The translations under genes were made by a program, and so were the position numbers. Positions 11,501-22,660 of a DNA stretch of 64,000 bases are shown piece by piece (the first letter of the stretch is position 1; every line of letters begins with the position of its first letter). This DNA comes from Elymus sibiricus (taxonomy: Eukaryota > Streptophyta > Magnoliopsida > Poales > Poaceae). The notes beneath the pieces are model-generated. The model worked only from the letters and a program-made list of their open reading frames with translations. It was not told the origin of the DNA and made no database searches. The stretch is from contig CM077671.1 of assembly GCA_039707655.1 (NCBI GenBank), forward strand, positions 303,180,509-303,244,508. Direction: 5' to 3'.

Positions 11501-11821
11501 CTTGGGTACACAGACGAACCATTCGTCCTAGCCAATGATGTGGCGCAAGTTTTCTATGTGAAGGACATGTCTACCAAACCAAGAAAAAGAAAAGATAAGG
11601 AAGCGAATACATCATACGATGAGCCAAAGCGCCACATAGTTCTTTCCGGAAAAAGAGACATCGTGGGATTGGAGGGCAAGACAGACATGTCCGAAGATTA
11701 TGAAAAGTTTCATGAAATTCCTCCCTTCAAAGTCAAGGCTGACCCAAGCACCCTGTTAAACGATGAAGATTATCCATGGTTACGGCGCAATAAGCAAAGG
11801 ACACAAGCGAAGAAAAAGTGA
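8522..11821 (+). pseudogene. CACTA transposase (TNPD-like; Tnp2 family) with two in-frame TAGs
   Basis: One frame of 1100 codons runs the whole way, broken only by TAG at 9170-9172 (codon 217) and 11456-11458 (codon 979). Domains in order: Transposase-associated domain (about 1-75, with CPCTVC); a Cys pair (ACPVCG, about 240); the Tnp2 transposase core with conserved Asp in LSADGVNPFG (about 339), TINDWPA, and DVMHVTKNL; a DUF4218 region (SFFNIMTHVLVHL, MFPFERFMGVLKKYVRN); a DUF4216 region (GYIVDIWELDYG, VPLFQCKW); and a basic tail. The protein would excise and reinsert the element in the nucleus. Both stops sit where relatives typically have Gln, consistent with CAG to TAG changes. The rest of the frame is well preserved, which suggests recent loss. 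Confidence 0.9.
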
Positions 11822-11885
11822 AGACTTTCTCTCCACAACTATATCATTGCAGTTACATGTGAAGAAATGAAATGCCTTTTGTAAC

Positions 11886-12880
11886 AGATGAGTTCATTTG
11901 TAGTGCTTTTCAATTTCAGGGTCATTTGTCCGTTTTGTACAGGAAGTGCATCCAGTTTTTGCCGTAACCCTCTCAACTTTTTAGCACATGCTATGTGGGT
12001 GAAATGATGATACCATGCCAACTTTCAACCTTTTCAGAGTTCATTTGAAGTGCTTTTCAATTTCAGGGTTATTTAGCTCAAAAAAATCAGTAAGTGCATG
12101 AAAAATACCAAATGAAGTCAGAAAGGGTTGAAAATTGATGATGTGGCTTTGAATGGTGCATTTTGAACACACAAAAAGTATGGAGTTCAAATAAGTTCAA
12201 AAAAAAGAAATCCTTTTGTAACACATGAGTTTTCGTCCGAAACCCTCATACTTTGAAAGAGATTGTCCGTTTTGTACACGTAGTGCATCCAGTTTTTGCC
12301 GTAACCCTCTCAACTTTTTAGCACATGCTATGTGGATGAAATTATGATACCATGCCAACTTGCAACCTTTTCAGAGTTCATTTGTAGTGCTTTTCAATTT
12401 CAGGGTCATTTAGCTCAAAACAAATCATTAAATGCATGAAAAATAGCAAATGAAGTCAGAAAAGGGTTGAAAATTGATGATGTGCCTGTGAATGGTGCAT
12501 ATTGAACACACAAAAAGTCTGGAGTTAAAATAAGTTATTACAAATGAAATCCCTTTGTAATAGATGAGTTTTCGTCCGAAACCCAGATACTTCGAAAGAG
12601 ATTGTCCAGTTTGTACACGAAGTGCATCCAGTTTTTGCCGTAACCCTCTCAACTTTTTAGCGCTTGCTATGTGGGTGAAATTATGATACCATGCCAAGTT
12701 TCAACCTTTTCAGACTTCATTTGTAGTGCTTTTCAATTTCAGGGTCATTTAGCTCAAAACAAATCATTAAATGCATGAAAAATAGCAAATGAAGGCAAAA
12801 AAGGGTTGAACATTGATGATGTGCCTTTGAATGGTGCATAATGAACACAAAAAATGTCCGGAGTTAAAATAAGTTATTAA
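11886..12880. repeat. Tandem repeats of about 339 bp inside the CACTA
   Basis: The phrase 'agtgcttttcaatttcaggg' recurs at about 11906, 12049, 12388 and 12727; the last three are exactly 339 bp apart and the first unit is shortened. Each unit also holds 'gtgcatccagtttttgccgt'. Non-coding. Confidence 0.85.
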
Positions 12881-12882
12881 AA

Positions 12883-13024
12883 ATGAAGGAGAGGCGCAAT
12901 GCTCACCTGCACGTTGCTTAGCTTCAGGCCTTGAGAAACTGCAGATAGCTCCGTGCAGTCTACACCATTTCCTCAAGGCCTGAAGCTAAGCAACGTGCAG
13001 GTGAGCATTGCGCCTCTCCTTCAT
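12883..13024. repeat. Perfect 53-bp inverted repeat with 36-bp spacer (foldback)
   Basis: The arm 12883-12935 is the exact reverse complement of 12972-13024, separated by 12936-12971. Transcribed from either strand it would form a long perfect hairpin. It sits between the tandem repeats and the internal subterminal-like block of the CACTA. Confidence 0.9.
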
Positions 13025-13039
13025 CGTTCTTCGTCTCTG

Positions 13040-14060
13040 CACTCAGGGCTTATAAACCGCTGCGAGTCCCTCTCGCTTGGCGAGGTGGGACTAAATTTTA
13101 GCCACTCCCAGGACAAGGCCTTTAGTCCCGGTTGGTGGCAAAAAGAATCAACTAAAAAGCTTTTATAAACTTAAAATTTTATAAAATTTATGCAACAAAA
13201 AAATATATAAAATACCCATTTAAAATAACCTAAAAATAACCAAATTGAATATAATGATAAAACACAGTAATATTAAATAGCAGGAAAAAGAATCACTCAA
13301 AAATCTATTATAAACCTCTAGTAACATCGTGGGAGTGGAGTTAAAAAAAGAATCAACTAAAAAGCTTTTATAAAATAATATAATGATAAAACACACTGGA
13401 AATAAATAAAGCAAAAAGTAAAACAAAAATAAATAAAGCGAAAAACAAAACAAAATAATGGAAATTATGCAACTAAAATTATCAAAGTATTTATTTGTTA
13501 AAAAGAATGAACTAAAATAACAGAAGAAAAATACTGGAAAAAAATTTAAAAAATAAATAAAGCAAAAAACAAAACAAAAATACTGGAAAAAAATAAAAAA
13601 AATGCCGCCTAATGGGCCACCACGGCCTGAATACGACTAGAAACCCAACCAGCCAATTGGGCCAGGATTCAGGCCCGCAGAAGGCCCACTAGGCCCACAG
13701 GCAGATACAAAGTGGTTAGGCCCGTAAGCCTGCTTTAGAGAGGAGCTCGAAGGCTCAGGCGCACCGCGCCTTATAAACAGGTGCGTCACACTCTTCACTA
13801 GCGAGGTGGGACTAAACTCCCACCACGCCACTGTGCAAGGCCATTGGTCCCGGTTGGTGGAACCAACCGGGACCAATACCCACCTTTAGTCCCGATGCCC
13901 ACCTTTAGTCCCGGTTGGTGCCACCAACGGGGACCAAAGGTCTCTGCTTCCCGCCCTTCGGGCTGCCGAAAAGAGACCTTTGGTCCCGGTTAGTGGCACC
14001 AACCGGGACTAAAGGTGGGCATTGGTCCCGGTTGGTGCCACCAACCGGGACCAATGCTGT
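13040..14060. repeat. Internal copies of CACTA subterminal/promoter DNA plus A-rich filler
   Basis: Subterminal-type motifs (TTTAGTCCCGGTTGGTG and its inverse) recur in the interior at 13116-13137 and densely at 13840-14056. A related phrase 'gcgaggtgggactaaa' precedes both, at about 13079 and 13801. Between them (13140-13610) is A-rich low-complexity DNA. The second block ends at a TATA box, repeating the layout at the left end of the element. Confidence 0.75.
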
Positions 14061-14063
14061 GTG

Positions 14064-14070
14064 TATATAA
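14064..14070 (+). promoter_or_regulatory. TATA box, probable promoter of the second CACTA gene
   Basis: TATATAA immediately after the internal subterminal repeats, in the direction of the gene at 16011-18638. The 1.9 kb between holds repeats and probably leader introns; an acceptor-like TTTGCAG lies just before the ATG at 16011. Confidence 0.5.
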
Positions 14071-14145
14071 GCAGCACTTGTGAAAATTTTCATTTTCATC
14101 TCGCAGTTCCCCCCGACGACGCCGACCTCCTCGACGCCGCCAGGC

Positions 14146-14440
14146 TGCCCCGACGCCGTCGCCGGCCCCGTCGCCTCCCCGAGCCGCCGTCCTCGTCCCC
14201 GTCGCCTCCCCGAGCCGCCGTCCTCGTCCCCGTCGCCGCCGTCCTCGTCCCCGTCGCCTCCCCGAGCCGCCGTCCTCGTCCCCGTCCCCGTCGCCTCCCC
14301 GAGCCGCCGTCCTTGTCCCCGTCGCCGCCGTCCTCGTCCCCGTCGCCTCCCCGAGCCGCCGTCCTCGTCCCCGTCGCCTCCCCGAGCCGCCGTCCTCGTC
14401 CCCGTCGCCGCCGTCCTCGTCCCCGTCGCCGGCCTCCAGC
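14146..14440. repeat. GC-rich minisatellite, about 30-bp unit
   Basis: Repeats of 'cgtcgcctccccgagccgcc' plus 'gtcctcgtccc', alternating with shorter units. Long frames through it in several phases are only Pro/Ser/Arg or Gly/Asp/Arg repeats and are not credible proteins. Confidence 0.85.
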
Positions 14441-14469
14441 CATCGCCGCCCCCCCCAGTGAGCCCCCCC

Positions 14470-14585
14470 TTTCATGTATATGTATATATGTTCATGTATA
14501 TGTATATGTGTATATGTTCATGTATATGTTTTTTTTCATGTATATGTATATATGTTCATGTATATGTGTGTATATGTTCATGTAA
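14470..14585. repeat. ATGTATATGT-type microsatellite
   Basis: Repeated 'catgtatatgtatatatgtt' units, then A-rich DNA and a few copies of a CATCACGTTGGCATCGGCTC phrase (about 14820-14900). Confidence 0.8.
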
Positions 14586-14939
14586 AAAGTCTTCGTTGTT
14601 TTTCATATGTACAAAAATGTAGAGTGAAAACGAAAACAAACATATAAGAAAAAACAAAGGAAAAAATGAAGAAGGAAAAGAAAACCGCCCGGCCCGGCCA
14701 CCACCACATTTTCATAAAGTTTTTCCACCGAGTCCACGTCGCACCGAGCACCCGCGGCGAAGCAAGTCTTTTTTTGAAGGTAGTTTTTTTGTTAAATGAA
14801 AATGTTGGCATCGGCTCTATCATCACGTTGGCATCGGCTCTATCTATCAACAAGGCCACGGGAGCACCCCGGCCCCCTATCATCACGTTGGCATCGGCTC
14901 CCCGAGAGCTTTCCAACGGATCCGGAATGTATGTCGTTG

Positions 14940-15735
14940 TTGATATACCCCCTCCCCGATAACTTCGACATGAGGGGGGGGGTCGATATACCCCCTCCCC
15001 GATAACATTTTTTTTCTAAGTTACTAAGGTAAAATGTTCACCCCCCTCTCGATATACCGGGCGACCAACTCTCGAGGCCACCCAAACCCTAGAAAAAAAG
15101 CGTTGTCGACTTACCCCCTCCCCGATAACATTTTTTTCTAAGTTACTAAGGTAAAATGTTCACCTCCCTCTCGATATACTGGGCGGCCAACTCTCGAGGC
15201 CACACAAACCCTAGAAAAAAAGCATTGTCGATATACCCCCTCCCCGATAACATTTTTTTTCTAAGTTACTAAGATAAAATGTTCACCCCCCTCTCGATAT
15301 ACCGGGCGACCAACTCTCGAGGCCACCCAAACCCTAGAAAAAAAGCGTTGTCGATATACCCCCGCCCCGATAACATTTTTTTTCTAAGTTACTAAGGTAA
15401 AATGTTCACCCCCCTCTCGATATACCGGGCGACCAACTCTCGAGGCCACCCAAACCCTAGAAAAAAAGCGTTGTCGATATACCCCCGCCCCGATAACATT
15501 TTTTTTCTAAGTTACTAAGGTAAAATGTTCACCCCCCTCTCGATATACCGGGCGACCAACTCTCGAGGCCACCCAAACCCTAGAAAAAAAGCGTTGTCGA
15601 TATACCCCCTCCCCGATAACATTTTTTTTCTAAGTTACTAAGGTAAAATGTTCACCCCCCTCTCGATATACCGGACGACCAACTCTCGAGGCCACCCAAA
15701 ACCTAGAAAAAAAGCGTTGTCGATCTCCTACCCCC
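14940..15735. repeat. 123-bp tandem repeats
   Basis: Six near-identical units marked by GATAAC at 15001, 15124, 15246, 15369, 15492 and 15615 (spacing 122-123 bp). Each carries 'ctaagttactaaggtaaaat' and 'ctctcgaggccaccca'. Copies differ at only a few positions, so the array is recent or homogenised. Non-coding. Confidence 0.9.
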
Positions 15736-15899
15736 TCCCGCCCCTACCCGACAATCTCTCGAGGCCACCCAAACCACTAGAAGAAAACTCCGGTAACTTC
15801 GACATGAGGGGGGACGTCGATCAACCCCCTCTCGCCCGAACAAGTCTATGTATCATTTGTTAATTAAATCCCTTAAAGGTTAAGAGAATCCCTTGTTTG

Positions 15900-15961
15900 A
15901 CATTCATGAGAGAGGCGGTCCGGACATCGGACATTCATGAGAGAGGCGGTCCGGACGTCGG
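15900..15961. repeat. 31-bp direct duplication
   Basis: Two tandem copies of a 31-bp unit containing GAGAGAGGCGGTCCGGAC that differ at one base, in the leader of the second CACTA gene. Confidence 0.8.
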
Positions 15962-16010
15962 ACACTCATGTTTGTATATTAATTGCCATGTTGTAATATT
16001 TGCAGAAACT

Positions 16011-18638
16011 ATGGCTCAAAGAGACTTGGAACAAGAACAGTTGTTGGGGGAGATAATCCTCGGCAGACGTGATGTCTTGTCGTTTCTCAACGACACTGAT
16101 GGTCTGGAAGGAGAGGATGCCGGCTCCGGTGATCGAACAATGGAGGAGGAAGGACATGATCATGATGGCTCCGGTGACCGAATGCCGGAGGAAGAAGGAG
16201 ACCATGATGACGGCTCCGGTGACCGAACGGAGGAGGGAGCTGTTGCAAAGTCCGGCGAGGTATATATATTAATTAAGCCTCTGCTGACTAGCTAATTGAT
16301 GCATTAATTGTTTTGGTATGTACATATATTAACTCTTCTTTCTTCTTTTATAGCCCTCCGGATCGAGCCAAACTTCGGTAACGAGACGAGGCCCGAAGAA
16401 GAGGTTGCGCAAGGATGAAAGGTTCACGATCACAGCACTCGCGGACGATGGCCATCCGATTGAACCCAAGCGGACCAAGGACGCATTTTCTGCTCAGTGC
16501 GGAGTTATTGTTAGGGACAACATCCCGATTAGCATCAAGCAATGGAATAAGCCTAAGGACGACGCCCCTGAAGGTGATTATGTCACCGATAGACAGAAAG
16601 ATGATCTTTGGACCGCGCTGAAGGCAAGTCAGGGCACTCCGCCTCCTCCTCCTCCTCCTCCGGCGAGTGATCAGGGCACTCCGCCTCCTTCTCCGGCTCC
16701 TCCGACGCGTGAGGGCACTCCGCCTCCTCCTTCGCCTACTCCGGCGCGTCGGAGCAGTCCGCCTCCTCCTCAGCCTCGTCGGCAATGGCGGAAGACAAAC
16801 GCCGCCGCTCCGGCTCCTCCGGCGCATCAGATTTCTCCGCCTCGTCAGCAACGACGGAAGAGAGACGCCGCCGCTCCGGCGGCTAGCAGTACAAGCAGAG
16901 GCGGGAGCCAATTCAGATACGGTCCATCTCTCAAGCCTCTGGAAAAGTTACCATATGAGAGGACCGAGCAGGAAAACGAGGACATATGTCGTGCCCAACT
17001 GAGGGACCATTTTGCAAAGAAAACTCCACCTTCGAAGGAGAAGGTAGATCCGGTGAAAGTGAAGCGCACTATCAATGCCCTGAAGCGACCACCACCGCCT
17101 CCGCCGGATTCCAACTATGACCGCATAATTACTAAGACACATGCTAAAGCGCAGCAGTCGGGAAGTACTTCCAGTGCTGCAAGAGCGAAAAAACGAAGAA
17201 GTGGGAAAACAATTCCCCAGCTCGGCGAATAGGAGAAGCAATCGTGCCCCCCGCTCAAGGTGTCTAGCGATATCGCTAATCATCCGGTGCTACTGCCCGG
17301 TACCACTCTTGATGATTACCTGCCCGATGATGTACAGTTTGAAACGGCTGAGGTAGTAGACGTCTTTAGATACGAGCACGGGAAGCCTCTCATCAAACCT
17401 GATCATCCTCATCTAACAACGATGATGCAAAAATTGCATGACTGGTACATGGAAACCTGCAGGAAGTCTGGGAAAGACAGTTTGTTAGTCGGAATTAAAA
17501 AAGAGCATGACTTCCCTGGAGTCGACCTGCTGCCTGTTGAATTTGTGGAGTTATTTCAATTATACAATCAAAAGGCCCTCGACAAACAACTCATGACTTG
17601 CTACTGTCTGTAAGTATTACTTCTATAATTAAGTCTCTAGCTCAGCTCGTTCATTGCATGTATATATAATTATCCTCACTATATTATGCAGATTGAACAT
17701 GGTCGAATGCCAAAAAATAGGAATCTTCGACGTTGGGTTCATTAGCCCAAATACCGTAAATGAATGGTCGGTACGAAAGGCGGCTGAAGATACCGAGAAC
17801 AACTTACTACAAACGTTCCTTACACATCAAAACAAAAGGGAAATACTCTTTCCTTACAACTTCAAGTGAGTGTTACTGTCTTCTGCATATTCGGTTCCGC
17901 TTACTCGTGGTTAAGTAATGTAATTGATGAGTTATGCGTGCGCAACTTCCACTATATTCTGCTATCCATTAACCTTGACGGGGCATTAGTAACTGTCTTA
18001 GACTCGCTCCGTAAAGATCCCAAGTATTATGCGGACATGACTGCAATGCTCCAGAAGTAAGTTCAATCAATACCGGGACCATATCGGCAACTTTCGTTCA
18101 TTTCCTGATATCAAGTAATCATTTTCTTTGCCTGCCAGGGTTTGGAAAACGTTCACCGCTAAGGTTCCGGGTCTGAAGAAGGAGCTGCGATTTACACACC
18201 CCAAAGTAAGTAGTACTAGCTAGTTCCGCGCATCTCTCATTGATTCTAGTTTCATCAATACCATTATCATGCTTACTTATCAGTTTGATTGAACTCTATT
18301 CTCGTAAAGTGCTTGTTGCAGGCACCCAACACTCATTTATGTGGATACTACGTATGCGAGTTCATTCGCTACTATACCTCTGAACGGGCCTCCTCTGAGA
18401 AACAATTTGAAGTACGTAAACAATATTCACAATTTTATTTTATATATTACCATCAATTGTGTTGAGTTTCATTCATATATATGTATTGACCCCTTCTTTA
18501 AATTAGATCTGGCAGATGCGGGATGAACTCCTACCACATGATCGCATACGAGCAATTCAAGAGGAATTGGCGGGATTCTTTCTTGACCACGTCATACCTG
18601 AACAAGGAGAATACCATGTGAAATTGAAATTGTTGTAA
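16011..18638 (+). pseudogene. Second CACTA gene: Pro-rich protein with C-terminal Ulp1-like (C48) protease domain
   Basis: Seven exons with compatible phases: 16011-16259, 16354-17609, 17692-17865, 17946-18056, 18139-18205, 18322-18411 and 18507-18638 (TAA). The N-terminus is acidic with GSGDR repeats; the middle is Pro-rich with basic clusters. The C-terminal part has the layout of Ulp1/C48 cysteine proteases: His in FHYILL (exon 4), Asp in VLDS, and Cys in the CGYYVCEFIRYY motif (exon 6). Such domains occur in plant CACTA and Mutator elements, where they may cleave SUMO-like tags. Defects: TAG at 17230-17232 (relatives suggest Gln), and the exon 4 acceptor reads CAA instead of CAG at 17943-17945. 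The exon model comes from splice signals and frame, not transcripts. Confidence 0.75.
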
Positions 18639-18985
18639 GGGATGTTATATATTGTACATATGTAGCAGCGTCGGATAGATATACGAAAACTTGTTGTTCG
18701 ACCAAGCACGAAGAAAGAGATGTCACTTCTCTCTATATATGTTCATGACGATCTTGTGTAATTAATGGTTTCCTTTATTTTCTTACTAGCTAGCGTCGAG
18801 TTCTCTCTATATGTGTAGTAGCTAGCGTCGACCAAGCACGGAAAAAGAGAGGTCACTTCTCTCTATTAGCTCGCTAACACAATATGAAACCCCTAAATTA
18901 ACCCTCCAAAACCCCAAAACCCCCCCTTCCAAAAAAAAAAAAACAAAACCCCCAGCGACTGCGAGCTGCTGACGCGTGGCCGCCT
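18639..18985. other. 3' region of the second CACTA gene
   Basis: Two related copies of 'gcgtcgaccaagcacg(g)aa(g/a)aaagag(a/g)' at about 18697 and 18824, then a C- and A-rich tract (18895-18955). No frame. Confidence 0.5.
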
Positions 18986-19222
18986 TTTGGTCCCGGTTGG
19001 TGTTACCAACCGGGACCGAAGGTGGAGCCTTTAGTCCCGGTTGGTAACACCAACCGGGACTAAAGGTCCTCCCTCCCCCGCCCCAGGCAGCGCCACGTGG
19101 AGGGCCTTTGGTCCCGGTTCGTAAGCAAACCGGGACTAAAGGTTTTGGGTATTAGTCCCGACCCTTTAGTCCCGGTTCCAGAACCGGGACTAAAGGCCCT
19201 TACGAACCGGGACAAATGGCCC
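18986..19222. repeat. Right subterminal repeats of the CACTA
   Basis: Palindromic GGTCCCGGTTGGTG...CACCAACCGGGAC blocks at 18989-19065, then CCCGGTTC-type copies to the end. Mirrors 7740-8015. Confidence 0.85.
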
Positions 19223-19236
19223 TTTTTCTACTAGTG

Positions 19237-19390
19237 CGACCGAGCTTGCCGATTTCTTCGATCGATCTGTGGTTTCTAGTCTAGGGCTTTCTTCCACGTG
19301 TTTGCGCTAGCTATGATCGGGTACGTCTACCTCACCGGTGGTATATAAATACGAGCGGCCGACGGAGGTTAAGTTACACATATGGTAAGT
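19237..19390. promoter_or_regulatory. Probable former upstream region of the defensin-like gene
   Basis: Without the CACTA and one CGA, this DNA would join directly to 7725. Read on the minus strand it holds ATTTATATA at 19350-19342, which would then lie about 126 bp upstream of the gene's ATG. On the plus strand the same site reads TATATAAATA and is followed by an ATG/GTAAGT at about 19381, so it could equally serve a plus-strand transcript. Confidence 0.35.
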
Positions 19391-21261
19391 GTTCTATTCC
19401 CCTATCCTTTCAGAAATAGATCTTTAATCATGCACGATGTGGAATGTTTTGGTAGTATCTTTCTGATATCGAAGGAATAATTCATCAAATCTAGGTGATC
19501 TCATGCTTAATTAGAGGCCGCACGTGTGTTTTGCGAGCTATGTGGTCACACATAGAATCCCAGAAATAATTTGGAATCGGTCTGGAAGATCGTATCTATT
19601 CGTGATCGTGTTGGAATTCCTTAAAAGTCATGCGTTGTAATAGGGTGAGGAGAGACGAAGGTAGAGTATTAACTGAAATGATTCGTTTTCTTCTAAATAT
19701 AGATTTCTTTCCGCATATATCTTTTTTTTTCAAATAAGGCCCTAGATTATGTTAAAAGATTTCCAATAATACAAGAGACCTACAAAAAAAATCACAACCA
19801 AGACTTTAGTGCCAAACAAACACAACCTTCGGTATGAGCCGAAGGCACGCCATTGCTGCCACTCAAAAAAGTTGGAGCCGTCCTCACATTTTATCTTGCA
19901 CGCGAAAAGTCATCTAGCCTAGTTGGACCAACGCCCACGAGAAGAAGTCGGCATCGAAAAACCATTGGCCTAGGTACTTATTGTGCACTATAGTTTGCCA
20001 CCCACCATCCTCAGTAGGTAGTTTATGTTTAAACGACGATTTACTAAGTAAGGCATCATTCTTAACCTGTAGATCACGACTGCCTGAACCACCTTAGTCA
20101 CTGGCGGAGGACAGAACAAAATTAAGGTGAGGTGAACCTTGCATCGACAACCATCACGGCAACACGCCACCCACACTGGCCACTAGCAATGCTGCTGCAC
20201 CCCTACTGCTCACGGTTGGGCCTTGTTTAGCCTCCGCTAGCAGGGCGGCCGTGACTTGCGAAGGATGGCGAGGGCCAAGACCAAGGGAGTGGGGAGGCCG
20301 GGACGGTGGCAGTGACTAACAGTTAGGGAGGCGGCCGGCGACGCTTGCGTTGGACAACTGGAGCGCCTGATGCATCTGCGCAGAGGAGTTGAGTCGGGAG
20401 TCATGCGTGGATTGGTGGATGCTGCTATGCTTGGACTTTCCTTTTATGGGTTGTGGTGGGCTGAAGCCGAGCCCCATACGACATGCCCTACATTTTCTAT
20501 TCCAAAAAGAAAAACTAGACATGCACGGCCAGATGCGAGTGTATGCAGCGATGCAGCGTACATGTATATCAGGTCTTGCGCTAAATCAAGGTAGGGCGGG
20601 CGCACGACCTCGCCCTACCGAGTCCTCCGCATGTGACCTTAGTCCTTCGGCCTACAAACCAGGTCTTAAGTATGTCTAAAGGTTACAAGTTTGGTCATCG
20701 GTATATAGGTTCGTGCAACCCCAACTACAAAAATTATAAGCATGCAACTGCTAACCCAACAAACAAAATCCATAATCATACATCAACTTACTATGCAAAT
20801 AAAATACATAAGCATACATCAACTATCCCCACAAAAATACATCGATGTGAAGGCCATTAACACTTGGGAGCTCACCGTTTCGGAGATGGAGTACGCCTAG
20901 GAATGCCTCGGTGGAGGTTGGCTGTGGCGGCATTGCCTTCCGGGAGCCACAAACCCCCACCCCCGAGACGCCTAGGTAATGGTACAACCAAACAAGATGT
21001 GACATCGTGGATGGACCAATTTGCCACCGCGCTGCCCGTGGATTTGCCACTGGGCAACCCTCATTTGGTGGAGTAATAGGTCAACGGCGGTCACTAGCGA
21101 AGAAGCGTAGAAGATCCGGCGTGCTCAGCGACGCGTTGGTGGTGCTAGAGTTTGTTCGTGGACTGGGAAAGCCAATAGGAATTGAAATGGATGGGAAATG
21201 AAGGGGCGGTGCCTGATAACCCGTAGAGAAATAGAAGTAAAAGGCTGCGTCCCGAGGTACT
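19391..21261. other. Intergenic, nothing firmly recognised
   Basis: Mixed-composition DNA. A short hairpin GTAGGGCG...CGCCCTAC lies near 20592-20618, and a short imperfect repeat of 'cataagcatacatcaacta' type near 20735-20825. The open frames look like chance. No transposon ends found. Confidence 0.35.
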
Positions 21262-21499
21262 CACTAATAGTAGGCGTTTTTTTGTGGAGAAATTGCCTAC
21301 GTTGCTTCAGAAATTAGAGGCGGTTCCATGTCACCAACCATCTCCAATCTTTTCTATGGGCGGTTTCAGATTTCCAACCGCCTCCAGAGATTCCTATGAC
21401 AAAAATAACTGCCTTCAGTGTGGGTATTACAGGCGGCTTTCTTCTGCTTGGTCACAACCGCTTCCAGGGGCCGCTTCTAGTGCTCGTTATGTACTAGTG
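21262..21499. mobile_element. Candidate small CACTA-like MITE
   Basis: Starts CACTAATAGTA and ends TACTAGTG. The inverted similarity extends one or two bases outside (ACTCACTA on both strands). The interior has several 'aaccgcc(t/g)cca' or 'ggcggtt' motifs in both orientations, like subterminal repeats. No matching 3-bp target duplication is obvious. Confidence 0.45.
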
Positions 21500-22660
21500 A
21501 GTCTTGCAAATTTCCATCCATAAAAAATAATTTCATAAAAATATCAAATATTTAGTAAAAATAAATACTTCCCAATTGAATCTATTGTAGGTAACAACTT
21601 GGTCGAGGTAACTTTAAGCATATATTCCAACCCAAAGAAACTCAACTTTTCAACTACTCCATAGCTTCAACTCAAGCAAATCTCATTACAGATTGGAAAA
21701 ACAAAATTAATAACTACACATACTTTGTGGAATAAACAAATGATGGATCCACATCCACCTCCTACCTTTGAAATTTGGATCTAGCGGAAAACTAATTATG
21801 CCACGAGATGAAAGTACACTTAAATCTAATTCCATATTGCATGGCTTACAACTCCAAGACATTCAACATTTCAACCCCAAAAATCCAAGCACTCAAATAG
21901 TATTCCATAGCTTCAACTCATGAAAATTACGGTTCGAGATATTTCCATGTACCAACACCCAAAACATTTCAGATATTTCTGTCAGTACAATTTTTTTTGT
22001 GACACACTTTGGTACTCAAGTTATGTTAACATATAAAGTTTCATGTACATAAGTTATACTGTTTGGGAGAAACAAAAAGGAGGAAACTCCATGATTTTTA
22101 TATTCATATATATTTGTTACCACTTATTCTCTTTGTACGTGTCACATCTTATTTGTTTTTATCATATATTTTCATATGACAATGTATAGTGTTGTACGAA
22201 CATGATTTTCTCGATTTTTTTACGATTGTAATGCCATAAAATCATCTCCAATTGGGGGGGGGGGGGCTCGGGTCGCATCATAATTTCCTTGTGTATATTT
22301 ACGAGGCAAACATGAATACTTGGCATCCACCTCTCTCTCTCTCTGTGCGTGCTCGCGCGCGTCACCAGTTTGATGTTGCGTTGCTTGTTGTCACCTCAAC
22401 TGTTCTCCTCCTTTTCGATCAACAGGAGGGAAACCCCCGGCTCTACTTTGAATGTAATAAACGTAAATCGTACATCATCATGTCTAGTGGTTCAAAACAA
22501 AACAAAGTCAAGGTAAATGTTCAAAGCCATATTGCCTCGTGGCATAGAGGGAAATCACACAACTAACTTAAGTAGCCTTACAAGGATAAGCAGAAAACTC
22601 TAAACAGAACAACGATTGAAGACGAAACCTCACATCTCCCATCTAGGCCTTGATGACATG
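21500..22660. other. AT-rich intergenic DNA
   Basis: Holds a G run at 22254-22266 and a CT microsatellite at about 22330-22345. The phrase 'gggaaacccccggctctac' near 22429 resembles text seen in other Triticeae repeats, but I cannot assign it. No gene seen. Confidence 0.35.

Larger units (their letters stand above)
7726..19236 (+). mobile_element. CACTA (En/Spm-type) DNA transposon, 11.5 kb, full length
   Basis: The left end reads CACTAGTAGAAAACAGGGC and the right end, on the other strand, CACTAGTAGAAAAAGGGCC. The element is flanked on both sides by CGA (7723-7725 and 19237-19239), the 3-bp target duplication expected for CACTA elements. Subterminal blocks carry many GTCCCGGTT / AACCGGGAC motifs in both orientations. 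It contains two genes in the same direction, a Tnp2-type transposase and a Ulp1-protease-like gene, with repeats between. Both genes have in-frame stops, so this copy is probably not autonomous, although its ends are intact and could respond to a transposase supplied in trans. Confidence 0.95.

Noticed and set aside
14022..14622. Long Pro/Ser/Arg or Gly/Asp/Arg frames on both strands
   Set aside because: Products of a GC-rich 30-bp minisatellite that is open in several phases.
14940..15735. Spaced repeats as a CRISPR array
   Set aside because: Whole 123-bp units are repeated with no unique spacers, and the genome is a plant.
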